Below the pieces are notes generated by a model. The model saw only the letters and a program-made list of their open reading frames with translations, was not told the DNA's origin and made no database searches. Made by a program: the position numbers and the translations under genes. DNA of 64,000 nt. Source: an uncultured Alphaproteobacteria bacterium (lineage in GTDB: Bacteria > Pseudomonadota > Alphaproteobacteria > Puniceispirillales > UBA1172). Positions 1-7,618 of the stretch are shown piece by piece. Location: assembly GCA_958431225.1 (NCBI GenBank), contig OY288107.1, forward strand, positions 124,001-188,000. Direction: 5' to 3'. Every line of letters begins with the position of its first letter. Positions within the stretch are counted from its first letter, which is position 1.

Positions 1-547
1 CCGTATCTGTCCCCGGTGCCAGCAAACACGCGCGCGCCGCCATCGCTGCTGCCGAGCCGCCTGATGAGCCGCCGGGGGTGAGCGCCTTGCCTTTGAGGGC
101 GCCGCTAGTGGCTTGCCAAGGATTGACCGCCGCACCAAAAGCGCTCGTCTCATTCGCCGAACCCATAGCGAATTCATCACAATTCAACTTGCCCAACATC
201 ACCCCGCCAGCATCCCAAAGCCGCGCCGTCACCGTGGATTCATAACGCGGCACAAAGCCTTTCAAAATGCGCGAGGACGCCGTAGTTTCCACGCCCTCGG
301 TGCAGAACATATCTTTGATGCCGATGGGGATGCCTTCAAGGGGGCGGGCGTCGCCTTTGGCTAGGCGGGCATCGCTGGCATCCGCCATGGCGCGCGCCTT
401 ATCCGCCGTCATGGCGACATAGACATTCAAAGCGGCGGTGTCGTCGGCGGCTTTGAGATACGCCTCGGTGAGCTCGCGCGCCGAAAACGCCTTTTGAGCC
501 AACCCAGCCCGCGCCGCCACCGCCGTCATGGATAGCAATTCGCTCAT
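1..547 (-). CDS. gatA: Glutamyl-tRNA(Gln) amidotransferase subunit A (3' truncated by window edge)
   Basis: Only the first 182 codons are in the window. GatA is the amidase subunit of GatCAB, which turns mis-acylated Glu-tRNA(Gln) (and often Asp-tRNA(Asn)) into the amidated form in the cytoplasm. The translation begins [15 protein letters not shown], contains [10 protein letters not shown] with the catalytic lysine of the amidase-signature fold, and runs into [13 protein letters not shown] with the cis-serine region, followed by APGTDTG at the edge. The start at 547 lies 15 bases after the gatC stop, so the two genes form one operon read leftwards. Identification is secure; the nucleophilic serine region and the C-terminus lie outside the window. 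Confidence 0.95.
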   Translation of the reverse strand, partial: MSELLSMTAVAARAGLAQKAFSARELTEAYLKAADDTAALNVYVAMTADKARAMADASDARLAKGDARPLEGIPIGIKDMFCTEGVETTASSRILKGFVPRYESTVTARLWDAGGVMLGKLNCDEFAMGSANETSAFGAAVNPWQATSGALKGKALTPGGSSGGSAAAMAARACLLAPGTDT

Positions 548-562
548 TACTCCACCACCCCT

Positions 563-850
563 TTACTCAATCACTTTAGGAACAACAAAAAAATCCGCCG
601 CTTTTTCCGGCGCATTGGCTAAAATAGTATCAGCATCACCGCCATCACTAACCGCATCCTCGCGCATAGGGAGCGCATGCCCGGTGACGCTAGTCAGGGG
701 CGCAACGTGGCTAGTGTCCAACTCATTCAATTGCTCCACCCACGCCAAAATCCCCGAAAGCTCGGCTTTGAGCCGTTCCTGCGCCCCATCATCAACCGCA
801 ATCCGCGCCAAATGCGCGATGCGTGCTACTGTCTGTTTGTCAATGCTCAT
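563..850 (-). CDS. gatC: Glutamyl-tRNA(Gln) amidotransferase subunit C
   Basis: A 95-residue protein starting MSIDKQTVARIAHLARIAV, the standard GatC N-terminus, with the family's DAVSDGG region and a C-terminus near FFVVPKVIE. GatC is the small belt-like subunit that wraps around GatA and stabilises GatA-GatB. An in-frame upstream ATG at 886 would add 12 residues, but family length and the position of the MSIDKQ start favour 850. It is the first gene of gatC-gatA on the minus strand and diverges from the methyltransferase, leaving about 95 bases between the two starts. Confidence 0.93.
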   Translation of the reverse strand: MSIDKQTVARIAHLARIAVDDGAQERLKAELSGILAWVEQLNELDTSHVAPLTSVTGHALPMREDAVSDGGDADTILANAPEKAADFFVVPKVIE

Positions 851-880
851 GGAATTAGACCCTATGATAAAGATATGTTG

Positions 881-909
881 TTGCAAGGGGTAATAGCATC
901 ACCTATACT
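881..909 (+). promoter_or_regulatory. Sigma70-type promoter for the restriction-modification genes
   Basis: TTGCAA (881-886) and TATACT (904-909) are separated by exactly 17 bases. Transcription would begin near 916, which is downstream of the first in-frame ATG at 913 and so argues for translation from the ATG at 946. Partial inverted copies of ATGTTGCA lie around 875-885 and 914-921, overlapping the promoter, and could serve as an operator, but that is speculative. Confidence 0.6.
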
Positions 910-945
910 GATATGCAACATGGAGTGTTTTTTAAGCGACAAAAT

Positions 946-2058
946 ATGAAACTCAAACTAGAAAATGTTGGCGAATTATTTTGCGGTCCCGGTGGCGGGG
1001 GGCTTGGGGCATCATTTAGCAAAGCACGCGTTAATGGTAGTTTTGCTGGAATGAAACATCTTTGGGCAACAGATTATGACCCTGACAGCTGCAAAACTTA
1101 CCAATACAATATTGAACAATACGAAAACCGCCATTTGCAAATGGAATCATCCATTAAAGTGGTATGTGATGATATTAATTCCCCTGATATTCGCTTAACT
1201 AATGACAAGCAATTTCCTTATGTTGATGGGTTGATATTTGGTTTTCCTTGCAACGATTTTAGCATTGTCGGCGAATCAAAAGGTCTTGATGGTAAATTTG
1301 GGTCATTATACGAACACGGCATTGAATTCCTAAACCGCCCCGATAAACCAAAATGGTTTATTGCGGAAAATGTTTCTGGCCTATCTAGTAGCAATGATGG
1401 GCGCGCTTTTGAAAAAATCCTTAATGAAATGCGCCGCGCTGGATATTGTTTGAGCGTCCACAAATACAAATTTGAAGAATATGGCATTCCACAATCCCGA
1501 CACAGAATCATTATTGTGGGCTTTCGCAAAGACCTTGATATGCAATTTAAGGTACCCGCCCCTTCTTACATAACCAAAACAGCACGGCAGGCTTTAGAGG
1601 GCATACCTGCGCACGCAACCCACCAAGAAAGAACCGCACAATCGCCAATGGTGGTTGAACGGTTAAAACATATCAAGCCCGGGGAAAATGTGTGGAATGC
1701 TGAACTACCTGAACATCTTAGGCTTAATGTTCCGCGCACAAAATTGAGCCATATCTACAAACGCATAGACCCAGATAAACCATCCTATACCGTCACGGGA
1801 AGTGGGGGCGGCGGCACGCATATGTATCATTGGGATGAACCGAGAGCATTGACGAATAGAGAACGCGCTAGGCTGCAAACATTTCCTGATTGGTTTCAAT
1901 TCGCTGGCGCAAAAGAAAGCATCAGAAAGCAGATTGGCATGGCAATCCCTCCAGAAGGAATGCAAATCATTTGCGAAGCCATCTTAAAAACAATTTATGA
2001 TGTGCCTTATGAATTCGTTGAGGCAAATATGAATCAAGTGAGCAACCGAGATCAGTAA
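946..2058 (+). CDS. DNA (cytosine-5)-methyltransferase of a type II restriction-modification system
   Basis: A 370-residue C5-cytosine methyltransferase that transfers a methyl group from S-adenosylmethionine to cytosine in a target site and so protects DNA from the partner nuclease. Visible motifs in order: motif I ELFCGPGGGGLG (SAM binding), motif IV GFPCNDFS with the catalytic cysteine, motif VI ENVSGL, motif VIII QSRHRIIIVGF, a variable target-recognition stretch, and motif X KQIGMAIPP. I chose the ATG at 946 rather than 913 because a promoter at 881-909 would start transcription after 913; no strong ribosome site precedes either. The gene is visibly AT-richer than its neighbours and is followed 12 bases later by a nuclease gene, the usual type II arrangement. 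The recognition sequence cannot be deduced. Confidence 0.9.
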   Translation: MKLKLENVGELFCGPGGGGLGASFSKARVNGSFAGMKHLWATDYDPDSCKTYQYNIEQYENRHLQMESSIKVVCDDINSPDIRLTNDKQFPYVDGLIFGFPCNDFSIVGESKGLDGKFGSLYEHGIEFLNRPDKPKWFIAENVSGLSSSNDGRAFEKILNEMRRAGYCLSVHKYKFEEYGIPQSRHRIIIVGFRKDLDMQFKVPAPSYITKTARQALEGIPAHATHQERTAQSPMVVERLKHIKPGENVWNAELPEHLRLNVPRTKLSHIYKRIDPDKPSYTVTGSGGGGTHMYHWDEPRALTNRERARLQTFPDWFQFAGAKESIRKQIGMAIPPEGMQIICEAILKTIYDVPYEFVEANMNQVSNRDQ

Positions 2059-2070
2059 AAGACCGAAATC

Positions 2071-3126
2071 ATGCTTTATACAAACCAAAAGACTGGCGAA
2101 GTGGATCAATTTCTGAAAAGTCAGATGCAGAATTTTGAACACATGACGATTGCTTGCGGTTATTTTGGCAACTCGCAACTCAAACGATATGAAAATGATT
2201 TTCTAAAAAAGATTGCCAATGGCGGAAGTGTTACTTTAATCCATGGGCTAGGAATGTGGGAAGGCATCAGCCCGCAACTAAACGCCACATTAAATAATAT
2301 CCAGCAAAAGATGGATGGAATACATAGCGCGCATAATTCTGGAATCTATTTTCTAACCGAACGACGCTATCATGGAAAAATATACCACTTTCAATCTGGC
2401 AAGCACGAGGAATGTTTGGTCGGCTCATCAAATTTCTCACATCAAGGCAATTTTCAAAATCTAGAGGCGAATATCCTAGAAAACGATTCATCAGCATTGG
2501 CGCAAATTCGTCAGTTTCTAAAAAACCTTATGGTTTATGCCCACCCCTATCAAGACGGTGCCATCCCCATAAAACAGAAAGAATCATTGAAACAGAAACC
2601 TGAAATAATTAAAGCCCCAGATGGCTTCCGCCCCCCTGCTAACATTTTATCACAACCTGTATCCTTTACGATTCCCCTACGACCAAAGCCAAAAAGTAGC
2701 CTTAACATAACATTTGGAAAGGGACGGATAGATAGAAAAAAGAACATTTACATTCCCCGCCCTTATTATGAAGTTGAGATTACTATTCCATTAAAATTTT
2801 GGAGACCGCCATTAACAAAATTTGTCCGCAACTCTCCAAAGGAAATAGTTGAATTTGAAGCTTTTACCGATACGGGGATGTATTTTCCTTGTAATTTCAA
2901 TCGCAAAACAAGAGACAAAACAGATCCGCGCCCCTTGCATGAAACTAGTGGAGAATTTCAATCTGCCCCCAGAGAATTGCTAGGTCGTTTTATAAAAGAT
3001 AAACTCATTGATGCAGGATGCATGAATTTTGGCGACCCTATTACTGACGATGTATTGAATGATTATGGAACGAATGAAATCAAAGTCAGAAAAATGACAG
3101 GGAATCGCTTACATTTAGAATTTTAG
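2071..3126 (+). CDS. NgoFVII/BfiI-like restriction endonuclease, phospholipase D superfamily
   Basis: A 351-residue protein that I assign to the NgoFVII family of type II restriction enzymes. The N-terminal half carries one HKD-type motif, YHGKIYHF followed by CLVGSSNFS, the phospholipase D-fold active site; such enzymes act as dimers and cut without metal. The C-terminal half (about residues 200-351) has the look of the B3-like DNA-binding domain seen in BfiI: EFEAFTDTGMYFPC, then ELLGRFIKDKL and LNDYGTNEIKVRKM. It lies 12 bases after the methyltransferase on the same strand and shares its AT-rich composition. The stop at 3126 is two bases before the ruvX start, so the pair sits directly against the chromosomal operon. 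Family assignment is strong; activity and target site are inferred. Confidence 0.85.
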   Translation: MLYTNQKTGEVDQFLKSQMQNFEHMTIACGYFGNSQLKRYENDFLKKIANGGSVTLIHGLGMWEGISPQLNATLNNIQQKMDGIHSAHNSGIYFLTERRYHGKIYHFQSGKHEECLVGSSNFSHQGNFQNLEANILENDSSALAQIRQFLKNLMVYAHPYQDGAIPIKQKESLKQKPEIIKAPDGFRPPANILSQPVSFTIPLRPKPKSSLNITFGKGRIDRKKNIYIPRPYYEVEITIPLKFWRPPLTKFVRNSPKEIVEFEAFTDTGMYFPCNFNRKTRDKTDPRPLHETSGEFQSAPRELLGRFIKDKLIDAGCMNFGDPITDDVLNDYGTNEIKVRKMTGNRLHLEF

Positions 3127-3128
3127 AT

Positions 3129-3614
3129 ATGCCTATACACGACATCAACAAATTCCTAACTCTACAAAAAAACATCGGACGGTTGTTTTCGCTTGATGTT
3201 GGGCGTAAGGCTATTGGGGTTGCTGTTTCTGATGTTGATTGGCGGGTGGCTTCTCCTTTTACTACTTTGCGGCGGGGGAAATTTGTTGTTGATATGGGGC
3301 GGCTTAACGCCCTTGCGCTTGAACATAATGTTGGTGGGTTGGTTATTGGCTGGCCCTTGAATATGGATGGGTCTATGGGGGCTCGTTGTGATTCGGTTCG
3401 GGATTTTACGCATGCGCTTTTGCGGATTGAGGATTATCCTGTGCTTTTTTTTGATGAACGTCTTTCTAGTGCTGGTGTTGAGCGTGGTATGATTGCTGCG
3501 GATTTGCGCCGTGATAAGCGTAAAATGCACCGTGATGCGCTTGCCGCCGCTTGGATTTTGCAATCAGCACTAGACGCTATGCGCGCGCTTGACTATAAAG
3601 ATGGACATGGCTAG
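3129..3614 (+). CDS. ruvX: Putative pre-16S rRNA nuclease / Holliday junction resolvase-like YqgF (RuvX)
   Basis: A 161-residue YqgF/RuvX protein with an RNase H-like fold, implicated in maturation of the 16S rRNA 5' end. Visible motifs: [16 protein letters not shown] with the first catalytic aspartate, [23 protein letters not shown] with an acidic residue, and the terminal [11 protein letters not shown] helix. The first 15 residues, [15 protein letters not shown], precede the usual family start. The gene lies 2 bases behind the restriction enzyme and overlaps pyrB. Codons between about 3190 and 3530 end almost exclusively in T or G, unlike the following genes. Confidence 0.92.
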   Translation: MPIHDINKFLTLQKNIGRLFSLDVGRKAIGVAVSDVDWRVASPFTTLRRGKFVVDMGRLNALALEHNVGGLVIGWPLNMDGSMGARCDSVRDFTHALLRIEDYPVLFFDERLSSAGVERGMIAADLRRDKRKMHRDALAAAWILQSALDAMRALDYKDGHG

Positions 3615-4587
3615 ACGCGCACCGCTAGATTCTGCAACTGATTGCAACGGCTTTGCCCCGCTTGCTGGCAAGCATCTATTGGGCATTGAGGGGCTTGACC
3701 GCCCTTGTGTTGAAGCCTTGCTTGAGCGTGCTGATGCCTTTGCTGATTTGCCGCCGCGGGCGCGCCTTGACCATCTCAATGGCTTGACGGTGTTCACTGT
3801 GTTTTTTGAAAATTCCACGCGCACGCGAGTCTCGTTTGATTTGGCGGCGCGCAAGATTGGGGCTTCGGTGGTTAATGTGCCGATTTCTACCTCCTCCATC
3901 AAAAAAGGCGAGAGCCTGTTGGATACGGCTTTGACGCTCAATGCTATGCACCCTGATATTTTGGTGATGCGCCATCCTAATGCGGGCGCGGCGCTTTTGC
4001 TGGCAAATTATGTTGATGCGGCGGTGGTGAATGCTGGCGATGGGCGGCACGAACATCCTACCCAAGCCTTGCTTGATGCGCTGACCATCCGCCGCCGTCT
4101 TGGGCGCATTGAGGGGCTTAACATTACCATCTGCGGCGACATCACCAATAGCCGTGTGGCGCGCTCAAACATCCATCTGCTGTCCATATTGGGGGCGAAT
4201 TTGCGCCTCGTTGCCCCGCCTACATTAGTGCCGCCGCAGATTAGCGCAATGGGCGTGGAATGTTATCACGATATGGCAGCTGGTCTAGCGGGGGCGGATA
4301 TTGTTATGCTGTTGCGTCTGCAACAAGAACGCATGCAGGGGGCGGAAACGCCGTCTCAGCGCGAGTATTTCCACCTTTATGGCTTAACGGCGGAAAAATT
4401 GGCGCTGGCGAAAGCTGAAGCGTTGATTATGCACCCGGGACCTATGAATCGCGGGGTTGAGATTTCTTCAGAACTCGCCGATGATGTGGAACGTAGCCTC
4501 ATCACCGCACAGGTGGAAATTGGTGTGGCGGTGCGGATGGCTTGCCTTGAATCGTTGGGCGCGCCATTGTTGGGGAGGGCGCAATGA
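3601..4587 (+). CDS. pyrB: Aspartate carbamoyltransferase catalytic subunit
   Basis: A 328-residue ATCase catalytic chain, which condenses carbamoyl phosphate with aspartate in pyrimidine synthesis. Signatures: [12 protein letters not shown] (carbamoyl-phosphate loop), [52 protein letters not shown] and [12 protein letters not shown]. ATGs at 3601 and 3607 and a TTG at 3589 are all in frame; I use 3601, which overlaps the end of ruvX by 14 bases. The end overlaps the next gene by 4 bases, implying translational coupling with the pseudo-dihydroorotase, its probable structural partner. Confidence 0.95.
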   Translation: MDMARRAPLDSATDCNGFAPLAGKHLLGIEGLDRPCVEALLERADAFADLPPRARLDHLNGLTVFTVFFENSTRTRVSFDLAARKIGASVVNVPISTSSIKKGESLLDTALTLNAMHPDILVMRHPNAGAALLLANYVDAAVVNAGDGRHEHPTQALLDALTIRRRLGRIEGLNITICGDITNSRVARSNIHLLSILGANLRLVAPPTLVPPQISAMGVECYHDMAAGLAGADIVMLLRLQQERMQGAETPSQREYFHLYGLTAEKLALAKAEALIMHPGPMNRGVEISSELADDVERSLITAQVEIGVAVRMACLESLGAPLLGRAQ

Positions 4588-5876
4588 GCGCATTACTTAT
4601 CCAAAATGCGCGCTTGCTTGACGCGTCTAGCCACAGCGATTTTGTCGGCGATTGCCTGATTAAAGATGGGAAAATTGCCGAATTGGGCACGAACCTCACC
4701 GCACCGAAAGGGGCAGAGGTCGTTGATGCCGGGGGACACGTGCTCACTGCTGGGCTGGTGGATATGCGGGTGCAGTCGTGTCATCCCGGGGCGGCGCATC
4801 GGGAAACGCCGCACCGCCTCGCCCTTGCGTCCGCCCAAAGCGGCATCACTAGCATTGTCTGTTTGCCTAATACTAATCCGGTGTTGGATGACCCTGAATT
4901 GTTGAAATCGCAATGCGCTATGTTGGCGGGGTTGCCTGATACACCGCATTTGCGCGTCTATGCGTATGGCGCGGCGACTATGGGGTTGCAAGGGCTTGCC
5001 ATGGCGGAATTGGGGTTGTTGGCGGAATCTGGGGCGGTGGGCTTTACCGATGCCACGCGTGCCATTGCCGATAGCCTGATGATGCGCCGTGTGTTGAGTT
5101 ATGCGTCTATGCTAGGGCGTCCGGTGATTCAACACGCCGAAGACCCGATACTAGCCGAACATGGCGAAATGCACGAAGGCGAACATTCCATGCGTTTGGG
5201 CTTGCGGGGGATTCCTGATGCCGCCGAAGAAGTGATCATTGCGCGCGATTTGGCGTTGTTGCGGATTACTGGCGGGCATTATCATGTGGCGCATATTGGC
5301 ACGGCTAAAGGCGTTGCCCTCATCCGCTGTGCCAAAGCCGAGGGCCTAAGGGTGACGTGCGATACTGCCCCGCCTTACGCGCTTTTGAACGATGTTGCTG
5401 TGCGTGATTATGATGCGCGGTTTCGGCTTTCCCCGCCTTTGCGGAGCGAGGATGACCGCCTTGCCGTGCTGGAAGGGCTGGCGGATGGCACGATTGATGC
5501 ACTGGCGAGCGACCATAGCCCCCAAGATAGGGATGCGAAATCACTGCCTTTTGGCTTGGCTGAGGCGGGGTATTCGGGGATTGAAACTTTGTTGGCTTGC
5601 GGGTTGTCGTTGTTTCACGGGGGGCATTTGTCGTTGTTGCAGGTGCTCGCTTTAATGAGCCACAATCCGGCGCAAATTCTAGGATTAAATGCCGGGGCGA
5701 TGCAGGTAGGGATGGCGGCTGACCTGACCTTAATTGATTTAGAACATGGCTGGCAAGTGCGGGGGGCGCAATTTGCCTCGCTGTCAGGCACAACGCCTTT
5801 TGAAGGCGCACCGATGCAGGGGCAAGTCATCGGCACTTGGATTTCTGGCAAACATGTTTATGAAAGGGGAACATGA
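4584..5876 (+). CDS. pyrC: Dihydroorotase-like protein, probably non-catalytic (PyrC/PyrX type)
   Basis: A 430-residue amidohydrolase-fold protein coupled to pyrB by a 4-base overlap. The family's metal-binding HxH after the first strand is absent: the sequence reads [13 protein letters not shown], with M61-R62-V63 where HxH should be. Later elements persist, including [15 protein letters not shown] and [13 protein letters not shown]. Proteins of this kind next to pyrB are known as inactive dihydroorotase homologues that support the ATCase hexamer, and alphaproteobacterial relatives often have a DMRV-type sequence. I therefore infer a structural rather than catalytic role, with an active dihydroorotase elsewhere in the genome. 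The symbol pyrC follows common usage. Confidence 0.85.
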   Translation: MSALLIQNARLLDASSHSDFVGDCLIKDGKIAELGTNLTAPKGAEVVDAGGHVLTAGLVDMRVQSCHPGAAHRETPHRLALASAQSGITSIVCLPNTNPVLDDPELLKSQCAMLAGLPDTPHLRVYAYGAATMGLQGLAMAELGLLAESGAVGFTDATRAIADSLMMRRVLSYASMLGRPVIQHAEDPILAEHGEMHEGEHSMRLGLRGIPDAAEEVIIARDLALLRITGGHYHVAHIGTAKGVALIRCAKAEGLRVTCDTAPPYALLNDVAVRDYDARFRLSPPLRSEDDRLAVLEGLADGTIDALASDHSPQDRDAKSLPFGLAEAGYSGIETLLACGLSLFHGGHLSLLQVLALMSHNPAQILGLNAGAMQVGMAADLTLIDLEHGWQVRGAQFASLSGTTPFEGAPMQGQVIGTWISGKHVYERGT

Positions 5877-6481
5877 TGTTATTAGTAATACTGGCAGCTT
5901 TGGGGGGGTATATGTTCGGGGCGGTGCCTTTCGGTCTGGTGCTAGCGCATAAATTTGGGCTGGGCGATATTCGCAGCATCGGTAGCGGCAATATCGGGGC
6001 GACCAATGTTTTACGCACAGGGCATAAAACCGCCGCCGCTTTGACGCTGGCACTGGATAGCGGTAAGGGGGCTGTGGTGGTGCTATTATTGCGCTTTATT
6101 GATGCGGATGCGTTGAGCCTTGCGGTTGGTGGCGGCTTTTGTGTGTTGGGGCATTGCTATCCGATTTGGCTAGGGATGCGCGGGGGCAAAGGCGTCGCCA
6201 CCGGATTGGGCGTATTCTTGGCGTTCAATCCATTGGCAGGCATCATCATTTGCGGGGTGTGGTTGACGGTAGCGGTATTATTGCGCTATTCTTCCTTGGC
6301 GGCGTTAGTTGCCTACCTAGCCGCCCCGTTCATTTTCGCGCGGGTTTTTCACGACCCGCAATCTTTCACAATCACGGCGGGATTGCTGGCACTGCTCATC
6401 CTTTGGCGACATCGGGCGAATATTGTGCGACTTTTTACTGGAAATGAAACGCGAATTAAGATATTTTGGCGCAAATCGTAA
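5873..6481 (+). CDS. plsY: Glycerol-3-phosphate acyltransferase PlsY
   Basis: A 202-residue polytopic inner-membrane enzyme that acylates glycerol-3-phosphate from acyl-phosphate, the first step of phospholipid synthesis. Diagnostic stretches are FGAVPFGLVLA, RSIGSGNIGATNVLRTG, DSGKGAVVVLL and WLGMRGGKGVATGLG, matching the three conserved PlsY loops. The start overlaps the stop of the preceding gene by 4 bases (ATGA). It links the pyrimidine genes to dprA-topA, the order usual in alphaproteobacteria. Confidence 0.95.
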   Translation: MMLLVILAALGGYMFGAVPFGLVLAHKFGLGDIRSIGSGNIGATNVLRTGHKTAAALTLALDSGKGAVVVLLLRFIDADALSLAVGGGFCVLGHCYPIWLGMRGGKGVATGLGVFLAFNPLAGIIICGVWLTVAVLLRYSSLAALVAYLAAPFIFARVFHDPQSFTITAGLLALLILWRHRANIVRLFTGNETRIKIFWRKS

Positions 6482-6496
6482 CGAAGTAAAAGCAAC

Positions 6497-7618
6497 ATGA
6501 AACCACAAGAAAAATTAGCCATCCTGCGTCTCATCCGCACCAACAACATTGGTCCGGTGACGCTGACTATGTTGTTGAGCCGTTATCAAACTGGCGAGGC
6601 GGTGCTGGATTGCCTGCCCGAAATTAGCAAAAATTCGCGCATCGCGCTTGATATTTACACCCAAGCCCAAGCCGAGGATGAAATCGCCAATGTGGAAAAA
6701 ATCGGCGGACAGGTCATCGTGCGTGGCGAAGATACCTACCCGCAAGCCCTCACGCCTTTTGATGATGCGCCGGGGTGTTTGATTTGCCTTGGGCATACGC
6801 ATCTGATGCAGAAACCGAGCCTGTCGGTGGTGGGGTCGCGCAATGCTTCGCTCAATGCGCTCAATCTGACGCGGCGTCTGGCGGGGGAAATTGGGCAGAG
6901 CGATTTTATCATCACTTCAGGATTGGCACGGGGCATTGATGCCGCCGCACATGAAGGCGGGTTGGCGACTGGCACGATTGCGGTGTTGGCGGGGGGCGTC
7001 GATCAAATCTACCCCCGCGAGAACACCAAACTCTATGAACAAATTAGAGATGAAGGGTTGTTGCTTTCCGAAATGCCGTTGGGGATGCAGCCCTTTGCTA
7101 GACATTTTCCCGTTCGCAATCGCATCGTTGCATCGCTGTCGCGGGCGGTTCTGGTGGTGGAGGCGGGGACGAAATCTGGCTCGCTCATCACCGCAAGAGA
7201 GGCAAGCGACCGCGGGCGTGACGTGCTAGCAATTCCCGGCTCGCCCCTTGATCCGCGCGCCAAGGGGTGCAACAACCTCCTGCGCGATGGGGCGGTGCTG
7301 GTGCAAGATAGCCGCGATATTTTGGACAGCATCAGCCAAAAGACCCTTTCCGCGCCGCCGCCCAAAATGCCGCTTTTTGATGCCCAAGATAATGAGCCTT
7401 GCGACCAAGATGAGGTTGAAAAAGCCAAACAAGAATTGCTAAATTTATTAAATTATGACGCATCGCTCATTGACGAAGTGGTCGCACAATGTCATTTTCC
7501 TATAGCTGTCATCAGCATGGCTTTGTTTGAATTAGAACTAGCGGGGCAAGTCATGCGGCATTACGGCAATCGCGTGTCGCTAGTCTGGCGCGCCGAAGAA
7601 AGCGAAAGCACATCATGA
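6497..7618 (+). CDS. dprA: DNA processing protein DprA (Smf)
   Basis: A 373-residue DprA, the single-strand DNA-binding RecA loader for incoming transforming DNA. The Rossmann-like core shows VVGSRNAS, ITSGLARGIDAAAH, TIAVLAGGVDQIYP, FPVRNRIVASLS and EAGTKSGSLITA. The tail (about residues 305-365) looks like a small winged-helix domain. It lies 15 bases after plsY and overlaps topA by 4 bases. Presence of dprA alone does not show natural competence. Confidence 0.94.
   Translation: MKPQEKLAILRLIRTNNIGPVTLTMLLSRYQTGEAVLDCLPEISKNSRIALDIYTQAQAEDEIANVEKIGGQVIVRGEDTYPQALTPFDDAPGCLICLGHTHLMQKPSLSVVGSRNASLNALNLTRRLAGEIGQSDFIITSGLARGIDAAAHEGGLATGTIAVLAGGVDQIYPRENTKLYEQIRDEGLLLSEMPLGMQPFARHFPVRNRIVASLSRAVLVVEAGTKSGSLITAREASDRGRDVLAIPGSPLDPRAKGCNNLLRDGAVLVQDSRDILDSISQKTLSAPPPKMPLFDAQDNEPCDQDEVEKAKQELLNLLNYDASLIDEVVAQCHFPIAVISMALFELELAGQVMRHYGNRVSLVWRAEESESTS

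Noticed and set aside
1..60. Possible frameshift in gatA at the window edge
   Set aside because: On recounting the GCGCGC run the frame reads through to APGTDTG as expected for GatA.
3162..3563. 133-codon minus-strand frame opposite ruvX
   Set aside because: It arises from the T/G-rich codons of ruvX; its product is low-complexity and basic without domain likeness.
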